Shown here in pieces: positions 21,281 to 32,461 of a stretch of DNA of 64,000 bases; the stretch's first letter is position 1, and each line of letters opens with the position of its first letter. The notes below the pieces were generated by a model. The model did not search any database and was not told where the DNA came from. It worked only from the letters and a program-made list of their open reading frames with translations. This DNA comes from Acanthamoeba sp. SK_2022b. Its lineage: Eukaryota > Discosea > Longamoebia > Acanthamoebidae. The stretch covers positions 62,001-126,000 of the forward strand of contig JANDJZ010000071.1 of assembly GCA_027943245.1 (NCBI GenBank), in the 5' to 3' direction. Position numbers and translations under genes: made by a program.

Positions 21281-24200
21281 ATGGAGCCGCCCAGCTGTTC
21301 CCTGTCGAAGGGGAGCGTGGAGGGCACGGAACGCAACCGCAATGTGAGCCTCGTGGGTTCTGCCGGTCATGGCAAGTCTGCCCTTGCCGGTACGCTTACA
21401 GCCCCCCCCCTCTTCTTTCTGCGAACCGCCGCTTGTGGCCTCATGGGCGAGCATGTGGCTGGGTGTGCAGCTGCGCTGGCAAGCCTCTCGGCCTGGTCCG
21501 TTGTGGATAGCCCATGTGCAGGAGTCGATGGAGTGCTCGCTTTCTCCTCACTCCACTTTCGGTTGTCCACCGCCGGCGCGGTGAAGGCCACTGGCGATGG
21601 GGCACCAGGAGACGACTATTTGCTCAACATCATTGACACTCCTGGACATGCAGACCTTTCCGCCGAGGTGCATGAGCGACCGGCGTTGTGTCAGCCTGGC
21701 GATCGTTGCTGATGCAATCATCTTCGCTCGTGTCAGGTGAGCGCTGGTCTACGTGTCACCGACGGCGCTCTGGTAGTGGTTGATTGCATCGAAGGGATGT
21801 GCTCCTACACCGAGACCCTGGTCCGTAATGCTCTCTCGGAGCGCCTCAAACCAGTACTCGTGCTCAGTAAGCTCGATCAAGCCATCCTCGAACTGAAACT
21901 GGTGCGATCACACAGGTGCGCGTCTCGGTTGTGCGTGCAAGTGTTGCTCACACTCGCAACAGGAGCCCGAAATACTCTACGCTCGGTTATGCGCCATCAT
22001 TGAATCGTTCAACAGTCTCGCTGCAATTCTGAGGGTTGCCGAAGGGGAGGACCCTCGTGTACGACCGGAAGAGGGCACCGTCGTGTTCACCTCGGGCCTT
22101 CACGGCTGGTTCGTCGACTGTGTCGACCCCTCTAACTAATGCACCAGCTCACCTTGTCTCGATAGGGGATTCACACTGCAGGCATGGGCCGAGAGGCTGA
22201 GTAAGGAGCTAGGTGGCACTGCCGAGAAGGTGCTGAAGCGCTTGTGGGGCGACCACTTCTATGACCCGGGCGCGAAGAGATGGTAGGGTTGTGTGCATGC
22301 GCGGTGTGTGCGTGGTGTTGCCATTACTTACGTTAGCGACATTTTATATACGCGTTTAGGCTCACAACCGACGTATCGCCTACAACGGGCAAGAAGCTGT
22401 CTCGAGCCTTTTGCCAATTCGTGCTTGGGCCCATCTACAAGATCACCCGCGGCTGCGTTGGCGGACCTGACAAGCGGGAACTGCTGAACAGGCATCTCCA
22501 CCAACTGGGGATCGACCTCTCGGAGGTCGAGCTGTCCGCTTCCACAAAAGGCGAGATCTTGGTGAGGAGCGTGATGAGCAAATTCCTGCCCCTCCACAGA
22601 GTAAGGCTCCTCCTCGCTTTGTCACACGTGAGTCGGTGACACGGTGATTCCGCCATTCACGCAGCTGTTCTTCTTGTGCGCAACCAGGTGTTGCTGGAGA
22701 CAATCGTCGCACATGTCCCGTCACCCGTGGAGGCCCAGAAATACCGCACCGAAGCCCTCTACGATGGCCCCATGGATGACGAATACGCCTCGGCCATTTT
22801 GCAATGCGACCGCGATGGTGTGCGCGCCCGGCCGTGGCTTCTTTCCGCATCCTTTCAACATCGCGCTGACGTGCGGGTGGCACAGGGCCGCTGATGGTGT
22901 ACGTCGCAAAGCTCATTCCTTCTCGTCATGAGCGCCATCGGTTCTACGCATTCGGGCGCGTCTTCTCGGGCACGGTAACGGCCAGGGAGCCAGTGTGGAT
23001 CCTGGCATCCGGCGCCTGTCAGCAGGTGGGTCTATCGCATTTTTCTACCTGAATGATGGCATGGAGCACTCACGGGCGCGGTGATGGTCGTAGTGCGAAA
23101 TCGAAGATGTGCTTGTGAGCGTGAATGGCCTGTGGGAGCACTCGCACGCTGCGCCTGCGGGCCACATCGTGTTCCTCGCCGGCATCTGCGGCCATCTTGT
23201 TAACTCCGACACCATCACGTCGCGTCGAATCGAGCACGGGTTCAGGCCCACTCCGATGCCAACGCTCACAATACGTCAAGTCGTGCAGCCGAACGTGCGC
23301 CTCGCCCTCTTTTTGGTGATCCGATGCGTCGGCGTCGTTGATATTGACTCTGGCACAACAACGCAGAGGGCAGCCGATCTGCCCATCGTGATCGATGCCC
23401 TGCGCAGGCTGTCGCGCACGTACATTGGCAGCCAGTGCACGATGGACGAGAGCACGGGGGAGTTGGTGGTCGCTGGCACGGGCGAGCGGCACCTGGAGCT
23501 CCTCTTGGGCCAGCTGGCCAGGGACCTGTCCGCGGCGGACGTCGAGTTCACCCGCTCCGCTCCGACCGTCTTCCTCAAGGAAACGGTCACGGCGCCATCG
23601 AGCCAGACGTGCATGGCCAAGTCGCCCAACAAACACAGCCGGGTTTGGATGACCGCCGAGCCGCTTCCGGCGGGACTCGCCGACGCCATCGAGCGCGGCA
23701 CGGTGGACCTGCTCGCCGACCCTGACACCACGTTCAGCCAGCTTCACAGCTGGGAGGTCCTGGTGTGCCACCCACTTATCGCCGCTTTTCCGTTTACTCG
23801 ACTCGAGTTGACGAGTCCACTGTGTATTGGGTAGGACGCGAGGCGAATTTGGTGCTGGGGGCCGGGCAGCGACGGACCGAATGCCCTGTTCGACACACAA
23901 CGACATCCCGATCGGCAGTGGATGCGTGAGATCAGGGACATCGTGGACCGGGCGTTCAAGTGGAGCATGCGGGAGGGCGCCCTGTGCGAGGAGCCCCTGC
24001 GCGGCGTGCGATTCAACCTGGTCGATGTTACGCTCACCAGCGACGCCATGCACCGCGGCGCCGGCCAAGTTATCCCGATGACCCGTCGCGTGCTGCGTGC
24101 GGCGCAGCTGGCCGCGGAGCCGCGGCTCATGGAACCCGTGTACCTGCTCGAGGCCCGTGCGCAGCGGTCGGAGGTCGACGCTGTGCGTCGCATTGTCTCG

Positions 24201-24566
24201 GAGCGTCGTGGCCACGGGTTTGCCGCTGAACCCGTTCTCCCGGGCGGCGATGACGATGCGGGCCAAGCTGTGTACAAGATCAAGGCCTACCTGCCCGTCG
24301 CTGAGTCATTCGGCTTTGACTCTGCCCTCAACGAGCGCATCGGTATTGCGCTCCCCTCTCGCTCTTCTCGACTAGGCTGTGGTCACCTGTCGCTGATGCT
24401 CAAGCCACTCCCAGGCCATACGTGTGTGGTCGATCATTGGCAAATGGTCCCAGGGGATCCACTCGACGCACAGAGCCTTGCGGGCATCACCTTGCTGAGC
24501 GTTCGCCGGCGCAAGGGTATCAAGGAGGAGATCCCAGCACTAAGCATGTACCTGGACCGACTGTGA
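21281..24566 (+). CDS. Divergent elongation factor 2-like GTPase
   Basis: About nine exons encode an EF-2-type protein through all domains. GTPase motifs: P-loop GSAGHGKS (GHVDHGKS in EF-2), G3 [12 protein letters not shown], then [19 protein letters not shown], and G4 SKLD where EF-2 has NKMD. The switch I position reads [10 protein letters not shown] instead of GITIKSTxIS, so the effector Thr is changed. Later landmarks: [53 protein letters not shown] (the His matching the diphthamide site is kept but flanking residues differ), [44 protein letters not shown] and the end [17 protein letters not shown]. The sequence is far more diverged than a normal EF-2, so this is a paralogue with an altered or specialised GTPase cycle, not the main translation factor. 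It has no premature stop once introns are removed. Confidence 0.85.
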
Positions 24567-24696
24567 GCGCGTGTTACGCTCTTATTAGCGAGCACTCACG
24601 CCCACCAAACGTCTATTTTCAGCCGCCACGCTCCTTTGTCTGAGCACCGGTGTTCCTGTCCGAGCGCAACGCTGTTTTTCAGAACCAACACATCAA

Positions 24697-24792
24697 CCGG
24701 CTGTGGCGCAATTGGTAGCGCGGTAGACTGTAGTCTTGATCATTACCTCGGTAGTCATCTATCGGTTCCTGGTTCGAGTCCGGGCAGCCGGA
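24697..24792 (+). tRNA. tRNA-Tyr (GUA) with 23-nt intron
   Basis: A full cloverleaf can be drawn. Acceptor stem CCGGCTG pairs with CAGCCGG, the D stem GCGC pairs with GCGC, the anticodon stem GTAGA with TCTAT, and the T arm is CCTGG-TTCGAGT-CCGGG. The anticodon GTA is at 24730-24732. The canonical intron follows position 37, at about 24734-24756, and ends one base before the 3' half of the anticodon stem. A and discriminator follow at 24792. Introns at this site are usual for eukaryotic tRNA-Tyr. Confidence 0.95.
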
Positions 24793-24865
24793 TTCATTTT
24801 CTTGAGGCTAGCATTACGCGGAGATGAGGGTCTTGCTGCTGCATAATGGGACTAATTGCCAAGCA

Positions 24866-24937
24866 AGGCCTGTGGCCCAATGGAAAGGCGTCTGACTACG
24901 AATCAGGAGATTCTGGGTTCGACCCCCAGCAGGCCTG
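24866..24937 (+). tRNA. tRNA-Arg (ACG)
   Basis: Acceptor AGGCCTG pairs with CAGGCCT, the D arm is GCC...GGC, the anticodon stem TCTGA pairs with TCAGG around loop CTACGAA, and the T arm is CTGGG-TTCGACC-CCCAG. The anticodon ACG (24898-24900) would be read as ICG after wobble A-to-I editing. There is no intron. It lies 73 bp downstream of tRNA-Tyr on the same strand. Confidence 0.94.
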
Positions 24938-25078
24938 TAGCTTCATCTTTTGCCTGGCAAGCAGAGAGGTGGCCGTGAGGTGGTGCTTCATATCTTTGGC
25001 ATCAATAGCTCCTATTTTTCCAATGATAAGCCTTGCTCTATTTCAACTCCTCTTCTCTTGCATTCGGGGCAGCCTAAG

Positions 25079-27912
25079 TTACGATCCGTTTTTGCGAGGG
25101 AGAACGACGTCTCGGGCGGATCGTCGTGGCGGCTTGACGCCGAGGAAGGGCGCCACGGCGGGGATCTTAAGCAGGAGGTAGACCGTGAGGTAGCTCATCC
25201 CGAACGTGACCACATTCAATATGAGCTGATGGACAGATACAACAGTTGTTGCATTTTGTTACTATTATTGCACGCGAACGGGAATGGGGGAGTCACCACG
25301 TACAGCTTTCTGGCCCCAAGTGTACACGTTCATGCCCCACCACCCGGCGTTCATGGAGCAGGCCATGAGATACTGCAGTATGCCCCGTGCGTTGCAATGC
25401 GGCGCAGAAGTTAGGTTAGGGAGGCTGGCCTCGGAGTGAGTGGGGCAAGAGTTACCTCGAAGACCGGATGAATGATGAACAGTCCAAACGTGCTGTCCCT
25501 GATGAACTGTTGCAATCGGCTGTTCACGGAGGAGTGCATTTCCCCCATAAAACAACAACAACAACAAAACATGAACGGCATCAGTGAACGACCACAAGAC
25601 AGACGTTTTTGCAGCTACTTGAGAGAAGAGAGACGATTACCTTTGGAAGGGATAGTTGCCGTGGTATTTACACAATTGGCTGTAGATCCTGCGAATCGCA
25701 ATAAGACCACGCGTGAGATCCCCTTGTCCACAGAAAGGGCTGCAGCTCGGCAGGACAGGGAGCGCACCACATCCAATACCAGCTCCCGACGCTGAGGCAA
25801 GCGAGCACGGTGAGTGTCTTGACGATGGCGTGATGCGACAATCTCTTGGCCAAAGGAGGCGTACACGTAAAAGAATCGCTGAAGGCGTGGCTTGTAGGTG
25901 ATGTAGCCCGGCCCAACGAACACGAACCCATCTTGGTCGGGGAAGGACCACTTCAACAGACACTGCATCCCACGACACGAGCATGAGCCAATGAAGAGGT
26001 AGGGGAGACTGATCGGACCACGCCCCAGGTTTGGCTTATGAAGACATGAGAGGGGCAGGGCGGGGGCAGGGAGAGGGTTTCGCGTGACGCGTACGATGTT
26101 CATGAAGAAGTAGAAGGCGAGGCCGAGGTTGGAGCAGGCGGTCCAGAAGCAGGGCAGGCGGTCGTCGAACAGCATCCACGCGAAGCCAAACACGTAGAAG
26201 GCCGAGTGCGAGACGCTGGTGAAGAAGGAGGTGCCCAGCGAGCGGCTGGTGTCGCGGTCCAGCGAGACGAGGCCGCCAAAGAACGAGGTGGGCGAGGGGA
26301 TCTCGTCGGGGCCCAGGATGTCGGGCGCGCTGATGATGAGGACGTGGCCCAGCACGATCGACAGCAGGCTCACCAGCGGCAGGTTTACCGAGAACGTGAC
26401 CCGCGACGACATGCTCCGGCTCTGGGCCCGGCGGCTGTCGGCGACCGCCTCGTCGGACTCGAAGCGGGTCGACGGGGAGAGGGAGTCGGCCGACGGCGGG
26501 CCGGCGGGGGGAGAAGCCGGGCCGTAGGCGGAGGTGATGAAGCACGAGGTGAGGGAGGAGAAGGTGAGCGTGACGGTGGTGGGCAGCGGGAAGGCGGCGG
26601 TGAGCAGCGGCAGCACGTAGATGAGCACGATCCCCGTGTTGATGAGGAACGACGAGAAGTACTGGTTGGCCCACGTCAGCATGAGCGAAGGCGCCAGCGT
26701 GCTCATGGGCACCATCCACTCGTACTGGAGCTCGTAGTAGTAGTCCATGAAGCGGGACAGCATGACCTGCGCGTAGCGCGACAGAGTGGCCGGCGAGAAT
26801 CGGCCGGCACTCCCGCCGCCGGCGCCGCTGGTCTTGACGACGTAGGACAGGAGGAAGGCCGACGCGCCCAGCACCAGGCCCGCCAGCGTCCCGTAGACGA
26901 AGCCCAGCCAGCACCACATCCACAGGAGCGGGGCCACCACCGTGCCGCACAGGAACAGCGCCAGAGACCACGCCGACCGGTGCCGGCTCTGCTGCCTCGC
27001 CTAGCCACGCAGCCACGGCCATCGTATCATTCACCATAGCACTGTAAGCTCGAGCACTGTGTGCGTGTGTGTGTGTGGTGGTGGTGGTGGTGGTGGTGGT
27101 GGTGGTGGTGGTGGTGGTGGTGGTGGTGGTGGTGGTGGTGGTGGTAGCCACCGGTGGGCTTCTCACCTGATGAGGTGCGTCGGTAGAGGAGACGACAGTC
27201 GACAGGGAGGTGAGCCAGCGGGAGTTGGTGTCGTAGCAGGCCTTCATGACGCAGAAGAGCGGGAGGTGGAGCACCCACAGAGCAAACATGTAGGGGAGGA
27301 AGTAGAGCTGGCCGGGCGAGGTGAAGAGGACCTCCTTCCAGGCGTCGGCCGAGGCGTTGAGGATGGTGCCCTCCTTGTAGAGGAGCATGATGAGCGAGAC
27401 GGGCAGGCCCATGATGAGGAACCCGAAGAAGAAGGCCACGATGAGCTTGAAGAAGCGCTCGCCCACCACGCGCCACAGGTTCTGCTTCTCCTTCATGCTC
27501 AGGATGTTCGAGGCGCCGCTCAGCACGAAGAACATATTCAGCCCCACCTGCAGGATCCCGCGCTGCACGCTGTGGATGGCCCCCTGTCCCAACGCATTTA
27601 ATAGTATTTATTATTATTATTTACCTTTGCGTGCAGATTTTAATTGGATTTTTAAATAATAATAATAATGTGATATAAATAGTAGGCGGGGGGGGGGCGC
27701 ACCATGTAGTGGCGAACGGTGGCGATGTCGTCGAGGGGTGACATGGGTGCGACGCGCAGCCAGTTGCGCTTGCCATCGAAGAAGCGCATGTTGTGGTAGT
27801 AGACGAGAAAGTTGGCCTGCACCACCCGCACGCTCTCCATCCAGTGCTGCCGCCCTCCCCCTCCTCCGCCCAAGCCCACGCCCGGCTTGGCAGTCGCGGC
27901 CGCCTCGTCCAT
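25079..27912 (-). CDS. Multispanning acyltransferase-3 family membrane protein
   Basis: The first exon begins MDEAAATAKPGVGLGGGGGG and contains VQANFLVYYHNMRFFDGK, which matches the conserved His near the start of Acyl_transf_3 proteins. The second exon carries LNMFFVLSGASNIL, the family FFVLSG motif, and PGQLYFLPYMFALW. Later exons encode many hydrophobic helices (LLWMWCWLGFVYGTLAGLVL; LINTGIVLIYVLPLLTAAFP; VNLPLVSLLSIVLGHVLIIS) and a late FIIHP motif. The end LILNVVTFGMSYLTVYLLLK runs to a stop at 25079. About ten membrane segments are expected. Members transfer acyl groups to sugars or lipids across membranes; the substrate here is unknown. A polar Ser/Pro-rich loop splits the helices near 26450-26520. 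An intron near 27.1 kb holds a long (GGT)n repeat. The C-terminal exon joins are less certain. Confidence 0.75.
27061..27145. repeat. (GT)n/(GGT)n microsatellite in an acyltransferase intron
   Basis: About 16 bp of GT repeats run into some 23 copies of GGT (CCA/ACC on the gene strand). The tract lies between the exon ending at about 27167 and the next exon near 27000. Expected to be length-variable. Confidence 0.95.
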
Positions 27913-28021
27913 CTTATGCTGTGGGTCTAGGTGGGCGTGTGGCCCAACAAACCTGGTGACGTGGCCTCGCTCCTATTTCTCTTTTTTATTTCTCTGCCGC
28001 GGCAGCCCAACGTGTCTGCGC

Positions 28022-29651
28022 TCACTCGTAGCTGCCATAGTCATAGGAGGTGCTGGACGGAGCCTCGTAGCTGCCATAGTCATTGGAGGTGCTGGACGGA
28101 GCCTCGTAACGATAATCCGATTCAGGCTGGCTATAGTTGGAGGTCTCCTCGCGCTGCTCGGGCTCCGGTTCGGGCTCCTGTTCAGGCTCGTCAAAGGCAG
28201 ACTCGGCCTCCTCTCCGGCCTCGGGCTCGGCCTCCGCCTCGGCCTCAGCCTCAGCCTTCTCTTCCTCCTGGGGCTCCGGTTGCTCTTCGACGGGCTTGGG
28301 CGGGGCCTTGGTGGGTGGACCCTGGGAGGCGATCACCTGTGCAGCGGCCTTGGCCAGCTTGACCTTCTCCCTACGCGCCTGGATAGAATCCTGGTATTTT
28401 TCCAGCTGGAGCCAACAGTCGTGGGTGAGTGCTCGTGGTGTTGCATGTTGGGGTGTGAGGTGTACCTCGTCGTTGCACTTTTGTTGCAACTTGGCGTAGT
28501 CCTTCTTGCGCTTCTGTGCAGCAGCATGAAGATCCGACTCTTGCCTTTCCACCAGCCCCTCCTCGTCTTCGTGGTGATCGACGGCGAGCTTCTGTATCTC
28601 GTCCTGTTGCTTGAGGGACTGCTTCATCAGCTTCTTGGACTGCTCCTGCTCAAGGCTCAGCATCTCCTTCTGCTGCTTCCGCGCCAACTGCCGAAGCTGC
28701 TTCTTTCGCTTGAGCTCGTCTGGCTCGAGGGGATTTGCATTCTCCTGGATCTTGTCCGCCAGATCTTCCACCTCTTCCTTGTGGTCGTGCTCCTGCTTCT
28801 TCTTCTCATCTTCGTGCCTGACGCCCAGTGACCAGAATGAGCGCAGCTTGGTACATATGCTGAAGTGGTGAGCGTGAGTGCATGACGTACCTCCACTCCA
28901 GCTCGATCTCGTCCCTGATGTTCTTGCGCTTCTGGTTGCCCAATTCGCGCGCATGCTTTCTCTTGAGGAGCTGCTTCTGCTTCTGGTGGTTCAGCCGCTG
29001 CTTCTCCAGCTCGTTTTCGTCCTTCTCCCTTTGGTTCTCGATCTTGCTGTCCTCTTCGGCCTTTGCCCTGGCCGCCCTTCTGGCCAAGTCGGCCGGTTCC
29101 GTCGCCACGCGCATTCCCACCTGAAGAGTTGAGAAGAACGTTGGCGCGTGCATCACACAGCGCAGGCACGGAAGCGGGAATGCGAGTACCGCAGTGATAG
29201 CACTGAACCACCCGTCAAGCAGCTTGGCATTCTCGGCCGAGAAGAGGTAGGGGCCCTTCTGGGTGGTCAGCCTCAAAGAGTGCTCATAGCCCGTCACGCG
29301 CTCCTTCTCAATGAGGTAGCTGGTCACGTCAATCACGCCGCTTGGCGCCTGGTGAAGTCGCGAATCAGTAAACAAAGCGCGGAAGGATCGACAAGGTTCG
29401 AGACGTTGTCGAGGTTCGATGTGGACTGGGGCTGGTGTGAACCTTAACAACGTCTTCCTGTTTTTTGTAGATAGAAATGGCTCTTTCGCTGGGCCTGAGA
29501 ACCAAGAATCGTCTGTCCTTGGCACCCTATGTACAGATAACCGGTTCATTATCGCGTGTTCCGGTTCAACTTCCTCCCAACAACGACGAAGTCCTACCTT
29601 GAAGGTGCGTGCATCGCTTGAAAGCAATAGCCAGCCCGAGTGTTCGCTCAT
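28022..29651 (-). CDS. PH domain plus long coiled-coil protein
   Basis: The first exons join to an N-terminal PH domain: MSEHSGWLLLSSDARTFK, DRRFLVLRPSERAISIYKK, VIDVTSYLIEKERVTGYEHS, LRLTTQKGPYLFSAENAK and LLDGWFSAIT with the diagnostic Trp. About 200 residues of highly charged Lys/Glu/Gln coiled coil follow (KHARELGNQKRKNIRDEIEL; RQLARKQQKEMLSLEQEQSK). The tail is rich in Glu, Ala and Pro and ends with two perfect-register 13-aa repeats (EAPSSTSxDYGSY). PH domains bind phosphoinositides or proteins, so a membrane-recruited scaffold is likely; the coiled coil resembles SLK/LOK-type tails. Stop at 28022, start at 29651. Confidence 0.85.
28025..28102. repeat. 39-bp tandem repeat in coding sequence (two copies)
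   Basis: Copies at 28025-28063 and 28064-28102 differ by very few bases and keep the frame. They encode the terminal 13-aa repeats of the PH/coiled-coil protein. Confidence 0.9.
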
Positions 29652-29959
29652 GGTGTAACTATAGTTTTGCTGCGCAACAGCTGTTCCTTGCTTGGTCTTT
29701 CTTTGGGTCGTGCTGCCCCTAACAGAGAATGCGCATAGACCTTCCTATTACGCGGGCGGCAGGTAACGGTTCACAAAGAATTAAAAGAAACAAACAAAAA
29801 ACGACCCTAGCTGCACCTGATGATGAGGAGAGTATTTACTTGAAGAAGCCACACTGTCACACTCGTGGAGGATGCGGAAGGAGAGTAAAATGCCAACAAA
29901 AATTGTTCGAGCAGACGGGGTGGCAGTTGGGCTGATTGGGGGGGGGGTGAGGTTGTGCT
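29652..29959. other. Short intergenic region
   Basis: About 300 bp between two minus-strand genes, with a poly-G run at about 29939-29947. It holds the upstream region of the PH gene and the 3' flank of the acidic membrane protein. Nothing else is recognised. Confidence 0.4.
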
Positions 29960-30307
29960 TTACATGTGCCTCCTCTCCTGGCCTCGCTTCTTGGGATATC
30001 CTGATTTCTTTCGTCGCTCATTAGACTCGGATCGCCGGTTGCGTTCCTTTTCATCGTCGTCATCATTGTCAAAATCGTCATCATCTTGGTCCTCGTCCTC
30101 GCCGTCATCGTCATCTACCTCGTCGTCGTCGTCGTCGTCTTCCTCTTTCTCGTAGCGTGTGACCTCGCGTTCATGATGCTGGCGCTCTGGCCCGTCGCTC
30201 GCAATCTTGTCGTGCGCGCTCCGGAAGCCCAAGACGAAGAAGGCCATGGCCCATATCATGAGGGTGCCGAACAGCAAGTACTTGTTAACCTTTGGATCGA
30301 ACAGCAT
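29960..30307 (-). CDS. Small single-pass membrane protein with acidic tail
   Basis: From Met 30307 the product is about 115 aa: MLFDPKVNKYLLFGTLMIWA leads into one hydrophobic helix (residues about 10-28, MIWAMAFFVLGF). A His/Glu-rich stretch follows, then about 40 residues that are mostly Asp (VDDDDGEDEDQDDDD) and a basic C-terminus (ERRKKSGYPKKRGQERRHM). The frame stays open upstream to 30397, but Met 30307 places the membrane helix near the N-terminus and fits better. No family is recognised. Low complexity makes homology search unreliable; the helix and basic ends support a genuine tail-out membrane protein. Confidence 0.6.
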   Translation of the reverse strand: MLFDPKVNKYLLFGTLMIWAMAFFVLGFRSAHDKIASDGPERQHHEREVTRYEKEEDDDDDDEVDDDDGEDEDQDDDDFDNDDDDEKERNRRSESNERRKKSGYPKKRGQERRHM

Positions 30308-30437
30308 TTTTCTCCCTCTTCTGATCGATCCAAGTGGCTGGTTCGTTACTGATCCACAGGCGATGGTGGGAATGGTCGCAAGAAGAAAACAAAACAACAG
30401 CAGCTTGCTGACGTGGCCATCAATTAAATAAAATTCT

Positions 30438-31484
30438 TTAAGGTGGCGGAAGCGAGCAGCTGGGTTTGCAGGAGGTGAGGGTGTAGAGGTAGAAGGTCCG
30501 GGCTAGAGTGGCGCCGCCGGGGCCGCCGGTGCCGTCCCCGTTGCTGTTGTTTTGGCTTCGGCTGCCGCCCTTCTTGCCCTCGCGGCTGGCAGCCGACCGG
30601 TCGAACGTGTCGGCCTGTACCTCCCAGTCCACCTCGTCGCTGAAGTAGAAGTATGGGTTGGTGATGAAGCTGTCGTTCTTGGAGAAGATCAGGAACGTGG
30701 CGCCAGGCTTGAGTACTCGATACACCTCGCGCATCATCTGTTGTATCGTTTCGTTGGTTCCCTCCTCCGTCTCGCCCGTCGACAGCAGAGCATCTGACAG
30801 GCCCTTGGGTCAGTCACCGTGCCGCGGTCGCCCGAGACAAGTGTCATGTACCCAGGCAGCCTTTGTCAAGACACAGATCGAACGAGTTGTCTTCAAGCGT
30901 CATCTGTTCGACGCTCATCACTTCGTAGGTGCACCGCGACGACAGCATGTCTTCGCCAGGTGCCGCTCCGCTCTGGCAGCCGCCCTTAGCTCTTCGCTTC
31001 TTGTCTGCAGATGTCTGTCCCCGGCCCGTCTGTTTCGACGCTGCGGCGGCCGCCGCAGAGATGGCGTTGTAGGCCTCTCGCTGACGTTCGCGCATCTTCT
31101 CCACGATGAGTTCGCAGTTGTCAATGTTGACCACGGTAACGGTTGGCAGCTCTGCGTCGTTCACTATCTTCTCGCCAACCACCGAGTTGCCACAACCTGA
31201 GGCCACGTTTATGAAAAAGACCAATTATGAATATTTTTTTTTAATGATTTCATAAAGAAATAAATAAAACATGAATAGCATGAGTGCAGGGGCAGAAAGA
31301 GGGCCGAACCGATGTGAAGGATGCGCAACGGAGACCCCTCCGTTGGCGGAAGATGGGCAACAAGGAATGGCCGGATGTCGGGGTAGAGCAGGTACCACTC
31401 ATAGTTTTCCACATAACCCGGACCGCCTTCACTGTAGAAGTCATCCCAGTAGTCCACGCAGGAAGGCGTGCTACGCTCCGACAT
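30438..31484 (-). CDS. Class I SAM methyltransferase, EEF1A-lysine methyltransferase 4/METTL13-like
   Basis: The N-terminal exon (MSERSTPSCVDYWDDFYSEG; ENYEWYLLYPDIRPFLVAHL) matches the pre-motif region of the ECE2/METTL13 N-domain family (YW..RY....YEWY). Motif I is split by an intron: RILHIGS joined to GCGNS. Motif II is VVNIDNCELIVEKM. YEVMSVEQMTLEDNSFDLCL and DKGC, continued by DALLST in the next exon, correspond to the family DKGTLDALL signature. The C-terminal exon holds EVYRVLKPGATFLIFS. A Ser/Ala-rich insert breaks the region after motif II. The likely substrate is a lysine on elongation factor 1A or another protein, inferred from family. It shares a 98-bp divergent promoter with the TRAPPC5 gene. 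Confidence 0.82.
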
Positions 31485-31582
31485 CCTGTTCGGTTCTAAA
31501 TATTTTTCCTTTTCCTTCGATTTTTGGGGCCAGGAAAATGGTCGAAAAGAATAACAGATAAATTTATTTACACACAAAAAAG
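31485..31582. promoter_or_regulatory. 98-bp divergent promoter between methyltransferase and TRAPPC5 genes
   Basis: The two start codons face apart across 98 bp that is AT-rich (AATATTTTTCC, AATTTATTTA). It is the only space for both core promoters. Confidence 0.45.
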
Positions 31583-32461
31583 ATGAATTCTATTCAGAAG
31601 GAGATGAACAACGTGACTCAAACGGCTACTGAGTTCTTTACAGCTGCCAAGAAGACGCCTCTCAACATTATCGATCGACCACTCAACAAGCCAAAGAAAG
31701 ATGTGCGTGCTTGCGCTATCCAATTCTCTCAATTAATTCAATCACCTGCTGAGGTGAGCTGCGTGCACAGGTGAGCCTCAGTGCCTACGCCTACCTATTT
31801 TCTGAGCTGGTGCAGTATGCCCAGACCAAGGTCACAAACATCGCCAAGGCCGAGGAGAGGTACGCGTGCCTTCCCCCTCCTGCGCGTGCGTCGCAAACAA
31901 ACCGTTGATGTGCTGGGTCAGGTTGTGGGAGGTGGGCTACCATGTTGGCCTTCGTATGCTGGAGCTGCAGAGCTTCCGAGAGAAGAAGGCCAAGAGAGAT
32001 CTGGAGATCGTTGGTATCCTTGGCTTCATCTCAGTCAACGTGTGGAAGGCCCTCTTTGGCGAACGCGCCGACTCGCTCGAGCGAAGCACTGAACACGAGG
32101 ATGAATGTACGACGTATCTGGCCTCACTTATCCAGAGACCGCTTCCTCCTAATGCTACTGGCAGACATGATCAGGATCAGCGGAGATGTGCTGGTGAACA
32201 AGTATGTGTCGCTGCGGGATGGAGGCCTCAATACCGCTGCCTTTGTGGCTGGCGTGGTGAACGGCGTGCTCGATGCCGCTGAGTTTGTACGTCTCTCTCT
32301 CTCTCTTTCTCTCTCTTCGCCGCTGTGCATGGGCCCTACTCATCGTTCGCTGCTGCATCCAGCCATCCAAAGTATCAGCGCACTACGTGAAGCCCAAGAC
32401 AGTGATCCTGATCAAGTTCGAGCCCGAGGTCATCGCCCGCGAGAAGCGGCTCAAGGCCTGA
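31583..32461 (+). CDS. trappc5: TRAPPC5/Trs31, TRAPP vesicle-tethering subunit
   Basis: Five exons (31583-31702, 31771-31859, 31922-32106, 32165-32286, 32363-32461) sum to 615 nt, i.e. 204 aa; the human protein has 188. Family landmarks in order: VSLSAYAYLFSELVQYAQTK, RLWEVGYHVGLRMLELQSFR, EIVGILGFISVNVWKALFGE, DVLVNKYVSLRDGGLNTAAF, VAGVVNGVLDAAEFPSKVSA and ILIKFEPEVIAREK. TRAPPC5 is a Bet3-fold core subunit of TRAPP complexes, which activate Rab1/Ypt1 at ER-Golgi membranes. The N-terminal 40 residues are longer than in human. The fourth intron starts GTACG and runs into a (TC)n tract. Confidence 0.96.

Noticed and set aside
26206..27039. Plus-strand frame of 277 aa rich in Arg, Gly and Glu
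   Set aside because: Antisense of the membrane-helix exon of the acyltransferase gene.
27059..27601. Plus-strand frame with a poly-Gly run
   Set aside because: The poly-Gly comes from the (GGT)n microsatellite in an intron; the rest is antisense to the acyltransferase exon.
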